A stretch of DNA of 64,000 bases from Arthrobacter rhizosphaerae (GCF_023062595.1 NZ_JALLAN010000008.1:124001-188000); one strand, 5' to 3'. Shown: positions 38,092 through 49,639, counted from the stretch's first letter. Numbers and translations are program-made. Notes: a model not told the origin generated them from the sequence alone.

Positions 38092-39447
38092 CTATTTCCG
38101 CTTTCGTGGGGAGTCTTTGCGTCCGGCCTTTGCCCGGCCCGGAAGCAGCCGCTTCGACTGGATGCCGGGTGCCATCTGGGCCCTGGCCAACGACAAGACT
38201 ACGCCGATCGCACACAGGGACATCAACAATGCGGAGCCACCATAGGAAATGAAGGGCAGGGGCACGCCGATCACGGGAGCCAGGCCCGTAACTACGGCCA
38301 TGTTGACTGTCGCCTGTCCCAACAGCCACACCATGATAGTTCCGGCCAGTACCCGGTGGAACAGGTCCTCCTGGGCAACCACAACCCGATAGATGGCTGC
38401 GCCGAGAATGGCGAAGAGGATCAGGACGACCAGGGTTCCGACGAGTCCCAGTTCTTCTCCGATGATGGCAAAAATAAAGTCGTTGTGTGCTTCCGGGATC
38501 CAGCTGTATTTTTGCCTGCTCTGGCCGAGTCCTACTCCAAGCCAACCGCCGGAGGCCAGGCCGTAGAGGCCGTTTGTGGACTGGTAGTTGGCATCACTGC
38601 CATTGGTGCAGGCCCCACCCGTCCACCAGGAGGTGATACGGCACATGCGGTTGGAGCTGGTTATGGCCATAACGGCGGTTCCTGCGGCAGCTACCAATCC
38701 AGCAAAGCCGAAAAGGTAAAGCGGTACGCCTGCAAAAAAGAGCGCGGCAGCAGTAATCATCATGATGATCATGGCTGTCCCGAGGTCATTGCCCAGCACA
38801 ACCAGGCCGATGATGATGCCGGCCAGCGGCACAGCGGGGATCAGCGCGTGCTGCCAATGGCGAAGGAGCTTCCTTTTCATGGCCAACACGGTGGCCATCC
38901 AGAGAGCCAACGCGAGCTTGGCGGCTTCGGATGGCTGGAAAGTTATGCCGCCAAGATCAATCCAGTTTTTGTTGCCGTTGACTTCGTCGCCAATGACCTG
39001 GACCAGGACCAGGAGAACCAGGGCGATCCCCACTCCCGGCCAGGCGAAGCGCTTGAGCCAGACGACGTTAACGCGCGAAAGGATAAACATGAAGAACAAC
39101 CCGATGACGGCGAACATGCCCTGCTTGAGGGCAGCCGAGTACGGTGATTCGCCAGCCGCGATCGCTTCAACGCTCGAGGCAGACAGGACCATCATGATGC
39201 CGATGGCGGTAAGGGCAAGTGTGGACCCCAGGATCAGGTAGTACGTTGAACCGTTGCGGGACGTACCGGTCCCCTCAAGTACTGACCAGAAACGACGGTA
39301 TCCATTGCGGACTTTGACGGGAAGGGTTGTCTTGGCCTTTCCTGCAGTCGAAGCCTGCGCTGAAGTCGTAGCCTGCCTTGCCGTCGGGGCCTGCCGCGGC
39401 TTTGCCCCGCCCGTAGTAGCGGCGGTGCGTGCTGGCGTGCTGGCCAT
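38092..39447 (-). CDS. ftsW: Lipid II glycan polymerase FtsW (SEDS family)
   Basis: 451-aa membrane protein with about ten helices, the septal peptidoglycan glycosyltransferase partner of FtsI. N-terminal Ala/Thr-rich cytoplasmic tail of about 65 residues. SEDS signatures: [32 protein letters not shown], the periplasmic loop ending [18 protein letters not shown] (catalytic Asp/Glu area) and [14 protein letters not shown] cysteine pair in the large loop ([16 protein letters not shown]) might form a disulfide. GGAG overlaps the murD stop region. Confidence 0.96.
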   Translation of the reverse strand: MASTPARTAATTGGAKPRQAPTARQATTSAQASTAGKAKTTLPVKVRNGYRRFWSVLEGTGTSRNGSTYYLILGSTLALTAIGIMMVLSASSVEAIAAGESPYSAALKQGMFAVIGLFFMFILSRVNVVWLKRFAWPGVGIALVLLVLVQVIGDEVNGNKNWIDLGGITFQPSEAAKLALALWMATVLAMKRKLLRHWQHALIPAVPLAGIIIGLVVLGNDLGTAMIIMMITAAALFFAGVPLYLFGFAGLVAAAGTAVMAITSSNRMCRITSWWTGGACTNGSDANYQSTNGLYGLASGGWLGVGLGQSRQKYSWIPEAHNDFIFAIIGEELGLVGTLVVLILFAILGAAIYRVVVAQEDLFHRVLAGTIMVWLLGQATVNMAVVTGLAPVIGVPLPFISYGGSALLMSLCAIGVVLSLARAQMAPGIQSKRLLPGRAKAGRKDSPRKRK

Positions 39448-39449
39448 TC

Positions 39450-41051
39450 TTACTCCTCGCCGGTCCGTGCCTGCCCCTCCACGAGCTCGCTAACGGCCTC
39501 GATGAAGGCGTCGCCACGGTGAGCGTAGGAAGAGAACTGATCCATGGAAGCAGCCGCCGGTGCCATGAGCACGGTATCGCCCGGTGAGGCGATCTGAGCC
39601 GCCGCCGCAACAGCCTTCGCCATCACGTACCTGCCTGAGTCCGGTCCGGAACCCGTGGAGGCACCACCTGCCCCGGCAGTCTGCGTAGTTTCAGTGTCGC
39701 CCGTTTCCGCCCTGATCACCGGAACATCCGCAGCGTGTCGCTCAAGGGCAGCGGAAAGGTCAGCCACATCCTCCCCTATGAGGACCACAGCTTTGAGGCG
39801 GTGCGAATTTTCGCGCACGAGGTCGTCATAGCTGACGCCCTTCGAGAGCCCGCCGGCAATCCAAACGACGTTCTGGAAAGCCGCGAGCGATGCCGCCGCG
39901 GCATGCGGGTTGGTGGCTTTGGAATCATTGATCCACAGGATATCGTCGTAACGGGCAACAAGCTGGATGCGGTGATCGCCGGGGATGTAGTTCCGAAGGC
40001 CCTGCCGGACCGCGGACGCGTCCAGGCCATAGGCCCGCACCAGTCCGGCGGCGGCCAGGGCATTTGCCACCATGTGGCGGGGCGCCACCGGGCCGAGATC
40101 TGAGCGGGCAGCAAGTTCCGCGGCACTGTCCTTGCGTTCAGCGATGAAGGCACGGTCTACCAGGAGCCCTTCGACCACCCCCAGCATGCTGACGGCAGGT
40201 GTTGTTGTGGTGAAACCCACGGCGCGACAGCCTTCAACGACGTCTGCGTTTTCGACCATCCGTTCCGTTTCGACCTGCTCGGCATTGTAGATACAGGCCA
40301 CCCGGGTCCGCTCATAGACCTTTGCCTTGTCAGCGAGGTACGAATCGTAGGAGCCGTGCCAGTCGACGTGGTCTTCGGCTACGTTGAGGCACACGCTTGC
40401 CAGAGGCGACACGGACTCGCTCCAGTGCAGCTGGAAGCTGGAGAGCTCGACAGCCAGGACGTCGTATTCCACAGGGTCCCGGAGGGCGTCAAGGATCGGC
40501 GTTCCGACATTTCCGACGGCGATTGCCTTCAGCCCTGCAGCCTGCAACATCGACTCGGTCAGTCCAACCGTGGTGGTCTTACCGTTGGTGCCCGTGATGG
40601 CGAGCCACTCCGCCGTCTTGCGCCCTGCACGTTCACGTACGCGCCAGGCGAGTTCGACGTCGCCCCAGACTGGAATGTGCGCACGTGCAGCAGCCGCCAA
40701 GAGGGCCTGGTCAGGCCTCCAGCCGGGCGAGGTAACGATGAGGTCAGGCACCGCGCCATCCACCCTGGGGATGGACTGAACTGCCGCATCACCGAGGAGG
40801 ACGTCGACAGCCCCGACGATCTTCAGAGTGTCAGCCTGGGCCTGTGCCTTTGCGCTCGTCGAGGCATCTACTACGACTACCCGTGCACCCAGCTCTATGA
40901 GGGTGTCTGCGGCCGCAAAACCGGAAACGCCTATGCCGGTGACGACTACATGGAGCCCGGCCCAGTCCGAATCCCAACTGACGAGTCCCTTGAGCCGCAG
41001 CAGATTCGCTGATCGGGCCGCGGGGTCTAAGCCACGAATCAACGCGTTCAC
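39450..41051 (-). CDS. murD: UDP-MurNAc-L-alanine--D-glutamate ligase
   Basis: 533-aa ligase. Rossmann segment [23 protein letters not shown] loop [35 protein letters not shown] and [21 protein letters not shown] 41051 overlaps the mraY stop by 4 nt and is preferred; ATG 41066 is possible, and a start at 41150 would need a 103-nt overlap. An insert of about 25 Gly/Ala/Thr-rich residues ([16 protein letters not shown]) interrupts the C-terminal domain and makes the protein longer than usual. Confidence 0.95.
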   Translation of the reverse strand: MNALIRGLDPAARSANLLRLKGLVSWDSDWAGLHVVVTGIGVSGFAAADTLIELGARVVVVDASTSAKAQAQADTLKIVGAVDVLLGDAAVQSIPRVDGAVPDLIVTSPGWRPDQALLAAAARAHIPVWGDVELAWRVRERAGRKTAEWLAITGTNGKTTTVGLTESMLQAAGLKAIAVGNVGTPILDALRDPVEYDVLAVELSSFQLHWSESVSPLASVCLNVAEDHVDWHGSYDSYLADKAKVYERTRVACIYNAEQVETERMVENADVVEGCRAVGFTTTTPAVSMLGVVEGLLVDRAFIAERKDSAAELAARSDLGPVAPRHMVANALAAAGLVRAYGLDASAVRQGLRNYIPGDHRIQLVARYDDILWINDSKATNPHAAAASLAAFQNVVWIAGGLSKGVSYDDLVRENSHRLKAVVLIGEDVADLSAALERHAADVPVIRAETGDTETTQTAGAGGASTGSGPDSGRYVMAKAVAAAAQIASPGDTVLMAPAAASMDQFSSYAHRGDAFIEAVSELVEGQARTGEE

Positions 41052-42157
41052 AGCAGCACGACCCATTCTGCGTAGAAGATTCCCAAACCAGCGGCCACGC
41101 ATAGGCCTCCCAGTATCCAGAACCGGACCACAACAGTGACCTCGGCCCATCCTTTGAGTTCGAAATGGTGCTGCAGCGGAGCCATCTTGAAGAAGCGCTT
41201 GCCTTTGGTGGCCTTGAAATAGCCCACCTGGATGATCACTGACAGTGTGATGAGGACAAACAGACCTCCAATGAAGGCCAGGAGAAGCTCAGTCCGGGAG
41301 AGGATCGCGAAGCCTGCCACCGCTCCACCAATGGCGAGGGATCCCGTGTCTCCCATAAAGATCTTGGCCGGGGAGGTGTTCCACCACAGGAAGCCAACCA
41401 GTGCAGCGCTCATGATGGCGGCGAGGAGCGCCAGATCCAGGGGATCTCGGACCGAATAGCAACCCGCGCCGGCTTGCCGCGGTGAGCCGCAGGCCTGGTT
41501 GCTTTGCCAGATACCCATGACGGTATAGGCGCCAAAGACCATGACGGAAGCTCCTGCGGCCAGCCCATCCAGCCCATCCGTCAGGTTGACCCCGTTGGTC
41601 GCCGCCGTCACGATCAGGTTCGACCAGATCACGAAGAGAATGGCGCCGATGACCGTGCCACCAAAGGCAAGGTTCAACCACGGGATGTCCCGTACCAGAG
41701 AAATGTGGGTTGATGCAGGGGTGACGCCGTCTGCATCCGGAAATCCCAGTGCCATGACCGCGAAGGCGACGCCTACCACGCCCTGGCCTATGAGTTTGGC
41801 GGCAGGGTTCAGGCCAAGGCTCCGCTGCTTTGAAATCTTGATGTAGTCATCCAGGAAACCGACGAGGCCCATGCCCACGGCAAGGAACAGGAGCAGGAGC
41901 GCAGAGGCGGAGGGCCCGGGGGAACGCGGATTCATCATCCACATGATGAGGTGTGTCAGCCCGTAGCTCAGGATGACCGCAAAGACCACCACCGTTCCGC
42001 CCATCGTGGGTGTGCCACGCTTGGTGTGGTGTGACGTGGGTCCGTCATCCCTGATGAACTGGCCGTAGCTCTTGTGGACGAGCAGGCGGATGAACAGCGG
42101 GGTACCCACCAATGCGAACAGGAGGGCAAGGCCAGCACCGATCAGCAGTGCAATCAC
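41048..42157 (-). CDS. mraY: Phospho-MurNAc-pentapeptide translocase
   Basis: 369-aa integral membrane enzyme attaching phospho-MurNAc-pentapeptide to undecaprenyl phosphate (lipid I). Ten helices. Active-site motifs [12 protein letters not shown] (Asp pair), [15 protein letters not shown] and [14 protein letters not shown], plus [14 protein letters not shown] 42157 overlaps the murF stop (GTGA), and the 3' end overlaps murD the same way. Confidence 0.97.
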   Translation of the reverse strand: MIALLIGAGLALLFALVGTPLFIRLLVHKSYGQFIRDDGPTSHHTKRGTPTMGGTVVVFAVILSYGLTHLIMWMMNPRSPGPSASALLLLFLAVGMGLVGFLDDYIKISKQRSLGLNPAAKLIGQGVVGVAFAVMALGFPDADGVTPASTHISLVRDIPWLNLAFGGTVIGAILFVIWSNLIVTAATNGVNLTDGLDGLAAGASVMVFGAYTVMGIWQSNQACGSPRQAGAGCYSVRDPLDLALLAAIMSAALVGFLWWNTSPAKIFMGDTGSLAIGGAVAGFAILSRTELLLAFIGGLFVLITLSVIIQVGYFKATKGKRFFKMAPLQHHFELKGWAEVTVVVRFWILGGLCVAAGLGIFYAEWVVLL

Positions 42158-43641
42158 AGCAGTTCGCTCCCTTCATTGGTGGTTGGAGTGGCAGTTGCCG
42201 CGGCATGTGGAGGTAATGCTATCCGATCGCCCAAGTGCCTCAGCCCGATACTGTTGGAGGACTTGAAGAGGACGAGGTCCCCGGGCCGGAGTTCAGACTG
42301 GAGCAGATCGTAGGCTTCATCAGCTGTCTCGGTGAAAACACATTCATCTCCCCAAGATCCCTCCTGTACCGCTGAAACATAAAGCGAGCGGGCCTCTCTG
42401 CCAACCACGACAAGGCGGGAGATGTTCAACCGCACCACTTGGGTACCCACGGCAGTGTGTTCACGGATCGAGTCGGGCCCGAGCTCAAGCATGGCCCCAA
42501 GGACAGCCCAGGTGCGGCGCCCCTGCCCCAGGTCCGCAAGGGTCCTCAATGCCGCCCGCATGGATTCAGGGTTGGCGTTGTAGGCGTCATTGATGATGGT
42601 CACGCCATCGGGACGCTCCGTGCGTTCCATCCGCCACCGGCTGACGGCAGTCTGTGAACTGAGGGAACGGGCTATCTTCGGCCCTGGAATCCCTGCGGCG
42701 TGGGCTGCAGTGGCCGCGGCCAGCAGGTTGCCGACGTGATGTGCCCCGATCAGCCGGCTTGACACCGGAAGCCCCTGGCTTTCGCCAGGAAGAAACAGTT
42801 GGAACTCAGGATTTCCCGCGCTGCTGGTTTCGGCGTTGGCCGCCTGCACGTCTGCCTTCCTGCCCTGCCGCTCCGGCTGCGCCGAGAACCCCAGGACAGA
42901 CGAGGACGTCCGGCTCTCCATGGCAGCCACCCGTGGATCATCGAGGTTGATCACGCCGATCCCGGTGGCCTCGAGTGCTTCCAGCAGCTCCCCCTTGGCC
43001 TTCGCAATGTTCTCTACGCCGCCAAATTCTCCCGCGTGGGCAGTTCCAACCCCCAGGACCACCCCGATGTCCGGGCGCACCATATCCGCGAGGTAGCGGA
43101 TATGCCCGACGCCGGTGGCCCCCATCTCGATGACGAGGTACCGGGTTTCATACCCGGCTTTGAACACGGTGAGGGGAACGCCGACTTCCCCGTTGTAGGA
43201 GCCCTGCGGCGCTATGGTCTCGCCTTCGGCGGCAAGGATTCCCGCAAGCAGGTCCTTTGTGGTGGTCTTGCCCGCTGAGCCGGTAATGCCGATGACCGTC
43301 AGTCCGGTGCCCTCGGCCTCACGGTGCGCACGGATTCGGCGCACGGCCTCCGCGGCCAGCGCCCCCATGGCCAGCACTGCGTCCGAGACAATGACGGCGG
43401 GATAAGGCTCGCCAGAGGCCTCGGCCACGTCACGCTCCACGAGCGTGAGTACAGCTCCACGGTCAAAGGCCGCACCAACGTAGTCATGCCCGTCCGCGAC
43501 TTCCCCCGGCTTGGCGACGTAGAGGGACCCGGGGGTGGCTTCACGGGAGTCCGTCACGACAGAAAGGGGCTTAATGGAGGGATCGGCGGCGAGGCGGCCG
43601 TTTGTTATGTTGGCAATTTCAGCCGCAGTAAATGAAATCAT
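42154..43641 (-). CDS. murF: UDP-MurNAc-tripeptide--D-alanyl-D-alanine ligase
   Basis: 495-aa ligase adding D-Ala-D-Ala. N-terminal substrate domain (about 1-110), ATP loop [49 protein letters not shown] and [19 protein letters not shown] 43641 lies 6 nt after the murE stop. Confidence 0.97.
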   Translation of the reverse strand: MISFTAAEIANITNGRLAADPSIKPLSVVTDSREATPGSLYVAKPGEVADGHDYVGAAFDRGAVLTLVERDVAEASGEPYPAVIVSDAVLAMGALAAEAVRRIRAHREAEGTGLTVIGITGSAGKTTTKDLLAGILAAEGETIAPQGSYNGEVGVPLTVFKAGYETRYLVIEMGATGVGHIRYLADMVRPDIGVVLGVGTAHAGEFGGVENIAKAKGELLEALEATGIGVINLDDPRVAAMESRTSSSVLGFSAQPERQGRKADVQAANAETSSAGNPEFQLFLPGESQGLPVSSRLIGAHHVGNLLAAATAAHAAGIPGPKIARSLSSQTAVSRWRMERTERPDGVTIINDAYNANPESMRAALRTLADLGQGRRTWAVLGAMLELGPDSIREHTAVGTQVVRLNISRLVVVGREARSLYVSAVQEGSWGDECVFTETADEAYDLLQSELRPGDLVLFKSSNSIGLRHLGDRIALPPHAAATATPTTNEGSELL

Positions 43642-43647
43642 CTCGGT

Positions 43648-45336
43648 TTAGGACTCTATCCGCTGGTCTTCGAGAACCGAGAATCCACGGGCTGTCAAGG
43701 CGGCGCGGAGTTCCTCCCGGTCGTCGAGTGCGAGATTGACCCCTTGGACTTCCTGCCAGACCTCATGGCCCCGGCCTGCAATGAGGATGGTGTCCTCGGG
43801 CCGGGCGAGTTCAACCGCCTGCCTTATGGCCACGTCACGGGGAAAGCTCTCCATGACGGTGCAACCCAGCCCTTCTGCATCTTTCGCCGCTGCTGCACCG
43901 GCAAGGACGTCGGCCCGGATTCCGGCTGCATCTTCGTCATGGGGGTCGTCATCCGTGACTATGACAATGTCCGACGAACGGGCCGCAATGGCACCCATCG
44001 TCGGCCTTTTGCCTTTGTCCCTTTGCCCCGTTGCCCCGAAAACCACTATCAGCCGTGCGTCGGTGGTAGCAGGGCGTAACGCCTCCAAGGCACGTAAAAG
44101 GGCATCGGGGTTGTGGGCAAAGTCCACGACGGCGGCCGGCGACGACGCTACGAGCTGCATGCGGCCGGGAACAGAAGTGCTGAAGGGGTCGGCGGCGTCC
44201 AGCGCCTGCTGCAGTCGTTCCTCGTCCACACCGGATTGGAGCACCATGATGGTGGCCAGTGCCGCATTGGACACGTTGAAGGTGCCGGGCAATCCGGTGT
44301 GCACCCGGATCTCCCGGCCATCCCGGTGCCGGAGCCTGAAGTCTGTACCAAGTCCTCTGGGAACGGCTTCCACCACACTCCAGTCAGCATCGGCGGTCTC
44401 GTGGCCAACATGCGTAGAGAGAGTGACAACCGGGATCCCTGCGGTTCCCGCGAGCCGCCGGCCCCATTCATCGTCCACGGTGACGACACCGGCAGTAGCA
44501 TGCGCGGATCCGAACAGCTGTGCTTTGGTGAGGAAGTAATCCTCCATGGTGCCGTGGAGATCCAGGTGATCCTGGGTGAGGTTCGTAAACCCGGCGACGT
44601 CGAAGATGACGCCGTCGACCCGGTGGAACGAAATGGCATGCGAGGAGACTTCCATGGAAACTGCATCCAGCCCCCGCTCCCGCATCAACGCGAGGAGCGC
44701 ATGCACGTCGGTCGATTCCGGGGTGGTGAGCAAACTGGGGATGGGATCGCCGCCGGCAAGGATCTCAATGGTTCCGATCAGCCCGGGCGTCTTGCCAAGG
44801 CTTCTGAGAAGGGCATTGATGAAGTAGGTCGTCGTAGTCTTGCCGTTGGTCCCGGTCACTCCGAAGAGGGTGGGGGTGCCCTCTTTCCCTGCGCCGGTCC
44901 CGTACACGTGAGCCGCAAGCTTGCCCACCAGCGAGCGGGGATCCTGGGCGATCAGTACCGGCACTTCAATGTCTGTCGACAGTGCGAGCTGCCGCGCACC
45001 GGCGTCGTCCGTTATGACAGCCACAGCTCCTGTGGAAACGGCCTGGCCGACAAAATCGGCTCCGTGCCGGGTGGCACCAGGCAATGCCACATAGACGTCT
45101 CCCGGTTCCACTGTCCTTGAGTTGAGGGAAATGCCGGTGACGAGGATCGGCGCGGAGGCCTCGGGGACCACAACGCCCATTTCCTCGCCCAGGTTTCCAA
45201 GCGCCACCGCGGTGACAGAGGAGGGACGGAATGAGCCGCGTGTCGTGCTTTGCCGGCCTGTGTCGTCCCTGTCTGTGTTGTCCCGATCGGGAGCATTCTG
45301 GCCAGTGTTGGCGGCATGGGCATTGAGCTCTGACAA
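43648..45336 (-). CDS. murE: UDP-MurNAc-tripeptide synthetase MurE, probably L-lysine-adding
   Basis: 562-aa ligase adding residue 3 of the stem peptide. An N-terminal hydrophilic extension of about 35 residues (repeated Asp/Thr/Arg) precedes the fold. ATP loop [39 protein letters not shown]. The amino-acid specificity site reads TDDDPHDED where diaminopimelate-adding enzymes have DNPR. This suggests L-lysine, matching the A3-alpha wall of Arthrobacter relatives; the substrate is an inference. Confidence 0.94.
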   Translation of the reverse strand: MSELNAHAANTGQNAPDRDNTDRDDTGRQSTTRGSFRPSSVTAVALGNLGEEMGVVVPEASAPILVTGISLNSRTVEPGDVYVALPGATRHGADFVGQAVSTGAVAVITDDAGARQLALSTDIEVPVLIAQDPRSLVGKLAAHVYGTGAGKEGTPTLFGVTGTNGKTTTTYFINALLRSLGKTPGLIGTIEILAGGDPIPSLLTTPESTDVHALLALMRERGLDAVSMEVSSHAISFHRVDGVIFDVAGFTNLTQDHLDLHGTMEDYFLTKAQLFGSAHATAGVVTVDDEWGRRLAGTAGIPVVTLSTHVGHETADADWSVVEAVPRGLGTDFRLRHRDGREIRVHTGLPGTFNVSNAALATIMVLQSGVDEERLQQALDAADPFSTSVPGRMQLVASSPAAVVDFAHNPDALLRALEALRPATTDARLIVVFGATGQRDKGKRPTMGAIAARSSDIVIVTDDDPHDEDAAGIRADVLAGAAAAKDAEGLGCTVMESFPRDVAIRQAVELARPEDTILIAGRGHEVWQEVQGVNLALDDREELRAALTARGFSVLEDQRIES

Positions 45337-45413
45337 GTGGATCTCCGTTGGTGCTAGTTGATCACACCCCGGGCGAGAGAGTGTGCCCCCAAATACATGC
45401 GGTCGTGGACGTG

Positions 45414-47237
45414 CTACTTGGCGTACTGCGGCAGCCGGGCAGGTTCGCCGGTGGATGGCGGGACGTTGTAGGTCCGCAGCGTCTGGCTCATCACAGAACG
45501 GAACACCGGACCATTGGTGATTCCATAGATGCTGCCCTTGGGCCGTTGCAGGACCACTTCAACAATAAACCGCGGATTGTCCATCGGCGCCATTCCGACC
45601 ATGGACGCCGTGTAGCCGCAATAGCCGGACTTTCCATCGTCACATGGTGATTCCGAGGTTCCGGTCTTGGCGCCGACGCGGTAGCCGTCGATGGCGGCAT
45701 CTTTGATCTGGCCCTCGGTTACGGCGCTTTCGAGGATGTCCCGGACCTGTTGGGCCGTCTGCTTGGAAACAACTTCCCGTGCCGGTTTGGCGGGCACTTT
45801 TTCCTCAGTGCCGTCTGGACTGAGGTAACTGTCGATAAGCCTTGGCTGCAGCATCACTCCGTCGTTGGCGATCGCCTGATAAGCGCGGACGGTCTGAAGG
45901 GTCGACTGCGAGACGCCCTGCCCGAACAGAACCGTGTACTGCTGCCGGTCATCCCATTGGTCAGCAGGGGTCAGTATGCCCTTGGCTTCTGCGGGAAGTC
46001 CGATTTCAGGAGCCTCACCGATGCCGAATTTCTTCAGCCAGTCGTAGCGTTCCTGCCGGGTCAGGCGTTGTCCTGCCATCACTGTTCCTGTGTTCATCGA
46101 CCAGCCGAGGATTCCGGCCAGCGTCCGGTCCTCGGTGCCGTGGTCAAAGGAATCGTTGAACGTCTGCCCGTCCACGCTGTACGACGGCGGAATGGTGAAC
46201 TTTTCGAGGGGGCTGGACTTACCTTCGTCGATGAGGGCGGCGGCGGTGATCATCTTCTCCACTGAACCTGGCTCATACGCAGCCGTAACCGACCTGACAC
46301 CTCGGTCCTTGGCATCAACCTTTCCAGGATCGTTAGGATCCGGAGCGTTCGTATCAGCCATCGCCACGATGTTGCCGGTCTTGATGTCCAGGACAGTGAG
46401 GACTCCCCACTCCGCACTGAGCTTGTCAGTCTGGCTTTGGATCGCCTGCTGGGCAAAGTACTGGAGGTCTGAGTTGAGAGTGAGTTTGATGTCCTTGCCG
46501 TCCTGGGCAGGGGTGAACTGGTCCACGCCAACGGGGATCCTCAATCCATCGGCTCCAATTTCAAAGAGCCGCTTACCCGGAGTGCCTTTCAGGATGTCAT
46601 CCTGCGTCTGCTCCAGGCCCGCCTGCCCTGTTGTTCCGTCTTTAAGGAATCCAACAATTCCGCCCGCCACTGACCCGTTCGGATAGACACGTTTGCTGGT
46701 TCCTTCGGTTACGATTCCCGGAATCCGCAGCTTGGAAATCCTGTCTTCGACATCAGGCTTCAAATCCTTGGCGACTATGTAGTAGGGCTTCTCCCCCGTC
46801 AGCTGCTTTTTGAGCTCCTCTGAATCCTTGCCCAGGACGGCGGCGAGCTCGGAGATGCCCTGATCCCGGGACACGTCCACATACTTTTCCTCGCCGCTTA
46901 CGGTTTCGAGGCGGGGGAACGACTGCGTTTTCGTATTGACCCGCTGGTCCACCACCACGTTGTAGCGGATGACGCTGCTGGCCAGGACAGTACCGTTGGC
47001 ATCCAGTATGCTTCCGCGCTCAGCTGGAAGCACCGTCGGCTTGAGTCTGTTGTTCAGCGCAGCCTGGGCCAATCCCCCGGCGTCCAGGCCCTGAACCAGG
47101 AACAACTTTCCACCCACCACAAGAAGCAGCGAGAGCATCAGGCCCAGACCCAACCGCAGGCGCCTCGTAGGGCTCGCCACTTTCTTGGCTGCCGACTTGC
47201 CGGTGCTTCGCGCCACAATCGAATCCTTGCTGGTCAT
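45414..47237 (-). CDS. ftsI: Septal class B penicillin-binding protein (FtsI/PBP3)
   Basis: 607-aa transpeptidase. Short basic cytoplasmic tail, one membrane helix near 28-50 (LGLGLMLSLLLVVGGKLFLV), PBP dimer domain with LPAERGSILDANGTVLA, then the transpeptidase: active Ser near 326 in EPGSVEKM (SxxK), WSMNTGTV (SxN) and GAKTGTSE (KTG). No PASTA domain. ATG 47237 chosen because upstream codons give an Arg-rich, unlikely N-terminus. Works with FtsW. Confidence 0.95.
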   Translation of the reverse strand: MTSKDSIVARSTGKSAAKKVASPTRRLRLGLGLMLSLLLVVGGKLFLVQGLDAGGLAQAALNNRLKPTVLPAERGSILDANGTVLASSVIRYNVVVDQRVNTKTQSFPRLETVSGEEKYVDVSRDQGISELAAVLGKDSEELKKQLTGEKPYYIVAKDLKPDVEDRISKLRIPGIVTEGTSKRVYPNGSVAGGIVGFLKDGTTGQAGLEQTQDDILKGTPGKRLFEIGADGLRIPVGVDQFTPAQDGKDIKLTLNSDLQYFAQQAIQSQTDKLSAEWGVLTVLDIKTGNIVAMADTNAPDPNDPGKVDAKDRGVRSVTAAYEPGSVEKMITAAALIDEGKSSPLEKFTIPPSYSVDGQTFNDSFDHGTEDRTLAGILGWSMNTGTVMAGQRLTRQERYDWLKKFGIGEAPEIGLPAEAKGILTPADQWDDRQQYTVLFGQGVSQSTLQTVRAYQAIANDGVMLQPRLIDSYLSPDGTEEKVPAKPAREVVSKQTAQQVRDILESAVTEGQIKDAAIDGYRVGAKTGTSESPCDDGKSGYCGYTASMVGMAPMDNPRFIVEVVLQRPKGSIYGITNGPVFRSVMSQTLRTYNVPPSTGEPARLPQYAK

Positions 47238-47274
47238 CCGTGGGTGGTCTGGGCTTGCCCCGGGCCGGAATGTT

Positions 47275-47964
47275 CTATTGGCCGGGCGTCTTCTGCTGCG
47301 GCGCCGGCACCGATCCTCCGTGAAGCTCTGCCGCGGGAGCGGCAGCAACCGGAGCAGGAGGCGTTACGGTCTGGGCGGGCGGTCCCGCAGGGGCTGCAGA
47401 GGCGGAACCGGATGCATTTGACGCTTCTTCCTGTTTCCGGACCGCGAGCGGCTCATTCGCACTGGCGGGCGGAACGACAGCAAGCTGACCGGCAACTGCA
47501 GGGGCGGCAATGACAGCGCCAGGATTCGCCCCCTTGGCAGCCGGCAATGCTTTTCCGGAAACACTGAGGTTAGACAAGTCAATCTGGCCTTTGCCTGACG
47601 ACGCGACCATGCCCAGTTCCGTGGCCTTGGCAGCCAGGTTCTGTGGGGCATCGTAATTCTGAACCTGCTGTGTCAGATCCTGGTTCTGCTTCATCAGGCT
47701 GGACTGCTCACTTTTGAGCTGCACCAGCTGATACTGCGATGTCGAGACCGAGATGTTCAGCACGAGGACCACCATGAGCGCAGCGGCCAGCAACGCGAAG
47801 CAGAATACGACGAATGGGGCACGTCGTTTGGACGGCGTGGAGCGTACAAGGGACAAGGGGGTCCGGGGTTTGGTTCCTTGGCCTGGCGTCAGCGCCCTGG
47901 GTCCAAAGGCGTGGGCAGAGCTGCCGGAGACAAGTGGAAAGTTCTTGGCTGCTGCCGTGCTCAT
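47275..47964 (-). CDS. FtsL-like bitopic division protein
   Basis: 229-aa protein in the ftsL position between rsmH and ftsI. Cytoplasmic tail of about 48 residues, one helix at about 50-71 ([20 protein letters not shown]), a coiled-coil segment ([20 protein letters not shown]) and the FtsL-like [18 protein letters not shown] long Ala/Pro/Ser-rich extracytoplasmic tail (about 130-229) is unusual compared with short FtsL proteins. ATG overlaps the rsmH stop (ATGA). Confidence 0.85.
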   Translation of the reverse strand: MSTAAAKNFPLVSGSSAHAFGPRALTPGQGTKPRTPLSLVRSTPSKRRAPFVVFCFALLAAALMVVLVLNISVSTSQYQLVQLKSEQSSLMKQNQDLTQQVQNYDAPQNLAAKATELGMVASSGKGQIDLSNLSVSGKALPAAKGANPGAVIAAPAVAGQLAVVPPASANEPLAVRKQEEASNASGSASAAPAGPPAQTVTPPAPVAAAPAAELHGGSVPAPQQKTPGQ

Positions 47965-48959
47965 GCTGATCTCCTGGCTCTAATACGTTCTACGGCGCGC
48001 AACCGGGCTGAGGCCGCACGCGGGTTCTCGGCTATCTCATCCGCAGTGGGCACTTCGGTGCCCTTTGTCAGGGTCTTGAGCTCAGCTTTGTGCTGTTCGA
48101 GCTCGACTGGAAAGCCGAGTGGCGCTGACGACTTCGAACCTGCCTGAAAGACTGCCTTAACGATCTTGTCTTCCAGGGAGTGATAAGACATGACCACTAC
48201 CCGTCCCCCCATAGCAATGGCTTCCACAGCGGCCGGAACAGCACGTTCAAGCACTTCCAGCTCCTCATTGACCTCAATTCGGAGCGCCTGGAATGTTCTC
48301 TTGGCGGGGTGACCGCCTGATTTTGCGGCAGCCGAGGGCACCACGGACCGGATCTGCTCGACCAGTTGCCCCGTGGTCTCAAATGGCTTTTCTGTCCGCG
48401 CCGCCACAATCCGGTTCGCGATCCGGCCGGCGAATTTTTCTTCGCCCCATTTGCGGATGATCCGCACCAGATCCTCTTCGCTGTAGCCGTTGACGATGTC
48501 GGCTGCGGTCTGGCCGCGGCTGGTGTCCATACGCATGTCCAGCGGGGCGTCAAAGGAGTACGCGAATCCACGTTCCCGTTCGTCGAGCTGCAGTGACGAA
48601 ACTCCCAAGTCCATCAATATCCCATGGACTTCCGCCACACCGAGGTCCTGCAGAACCTCAGGAATCTCATCGTAGACAGCATGGACGAGGTCAGTGCGGG
48701 AAGAGAATGGTTTCAGCCGCTCGCCCGCAAGAGCCAGTGCCTCCTCGTCCCTGTCGATGCCAATCAGATGGAGGTCAGGATAGCGCTGCAACATCGCTTC
48801 CGAATGCCCGCCCATCCCGAGGGTTGCATCGATCGCGATGGGCGTCTCTCCGCGCTGCCGTGCTGCTTCGAATCCAGGAGCCAGCAAATTGATGCACCGG
48901 TCCCTCAGGACCGGCACATGGCGTTCGGACGTCGGTTTCGCCTGGTCTGGATCAGTCAT
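47961..48959 (-). CDS. rsmH: 16S rRNA (cytosine(1402)-N(4))-methyltransferase
   Basis: 332-aa SAM-dependent enzyme (MraW). [16 protein letters not shown], the SAM loop [43 protein letters not shown] and [15 protein letters not shown] are diagnostic. Start ATG 48959 has AAGGA 7 nt upstream and matches the family start; a longer frame to 49016 is rejected. Methylates the decoding site of 16S rRNA. Confidence 0.96.
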   Translation of the reverse strand: MTDPDQAKPTSERHVPVLRDRCINLLAPGFEAARQRGETPIAIDATLGMGGHSEAMLQRYPDLHLIGIDRDEEALALAGERLKPFSSRTDLVHAVYDEIPEVLQDLGVAEVHGILMDLGVSSLQLDERERGFAYSFDAPLDMRMDTSRGQTAADIVNGYSEEDLVRIIRKWGEEKFAGRIANRIVAARTEKPFETTGQLVEQIRSVVPSAAAKSGGHPAKRTFQALRIEVNEELEVLERAVPAAVEAIAMGGRVVVMSYHSLEDKIVKAVFQAGSKSSAPLGFPVELEQHKAELKTLTKGTEVPTADEIAENPRAASARLRAVERIRARRSA

Positions 48960-49113
48960 ACCTTCGTCCTTCCTTGCCATGGTCCTTGCGTGGCACTTCT
49001 TGAGCCAGATCCCCATCCGCGCCTATCGTGCTGTCCGCCTGGCTTCGGGGAAGTAAGCCAGGAGGACCATCCGATGGGCGGCTGGAGATCTCGTTCAAGA
49101 AACGCGATCGGTC

Positions 49114-49134
49114 GCTCGAGCCGGCAGCTCGAGC
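49114..49134. repeat. Hairpin of two GCTCGAGC palindromes between mraZ and rsmH
   Basis: GCTCGAGC at 49114-49121 and 49127-49134, each self-complementary, separated by 5 nt. They lie in the 182-nt gap after mraZ, and no T-run follows on the minus strand, so it may act as a pause or processing site in the dcw transcript. Confidence 0.45.
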
Positions 49135-49141
49135 CCGGGAT

Positions 49142-49570
49142 CTAGAGAATTCCCGGAATTGGGTCGTCGGTTTCTGAGAAGGAGGTCTCCTTCTCAGCCA
49201 GGTACTCGTTCCAGGCTTGGGCATCCCAGATCTCAGCACGGGATCCGGCTCCAATGACCGCCAGTTCCCTGCCGAGCCCTGCATATGCCCGGAGTGCGGG
49301 AGGAATAGTCACGCGCCCCTGCTTGTCAGGTACCTCGTCCGAGGCTCCAGAGAGAAAGACCCGGATGTAGTCACGAGCCTGCTTGGAGGAGATGGGCGCC
49401 TCCCGCATTTGCTCGTGAATTCTTCCGAACTCCCGCTCACTGAAGACGTAGATGCAACGTTCCTGGCCTCGAGTGAGAACCAAGCCGCTGGCAAGCTCCT
49501 CACGGAACTTCGCTGGGAGGATGATGCGCCCCTTTTCGTCCAGACGCGGTGAGTGCGTGCCAAGAAACAC
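49142..49570 (-). CDS. mraZ: Transcriptional regulator MraZ
   Basis: 142-aa AbrB-like DNA-binding protein with two SpoVT motifs: [20 protein letters not shown] at the start and [20 protein letters not shown] near the middle. It forms rings and binds repeats in front of its own operon. GTG 49570 is the family start; GTG 49606 would add 12 residues with no homology-like features. First gene of the dcw cluster. Confidence 0.93.
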   Translation of the reverse strand: MFLGTHSPRLDEKGRIILPAKFREELASGLVLTRGQERCIYVFSEREFGRIHEQMREAPISSKQARDYIRVFLSGASDEVPDKQGRVTIPPALRAYAGLGRELAVIGAGSRAEIWDAQAWNEYLAEKETSFSETDDPIPGIL

Positions 49571-49639
49571 CTGGCCCCACCGCCCGTCTGTCGTCGGAAG
49601 CTGCACGTCCCCTGTGCTGCCACTACCCTCTTACATCCT

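Noticed and set aside
37807..39147. 446-codon plus-strand frame across murG and ftsW
   Set aside because: It spans two verified genes in antisense, with a composition typical of reversed membrane-protein codons.
39450..41150. Longer murD start at 41150
   Set aside because: It would overlap mraY by 103 nt and give a Gly/Arg-rich N-terminus. GTG 41051 makes the standard 4-nt overlap.
45414..47348. Longer ftsI start at 47348
   Set aside because: The extra 37 residues are Arg/Pro-rich, overlap ftsL coding sequence and are absent from the usual FtsI layout.
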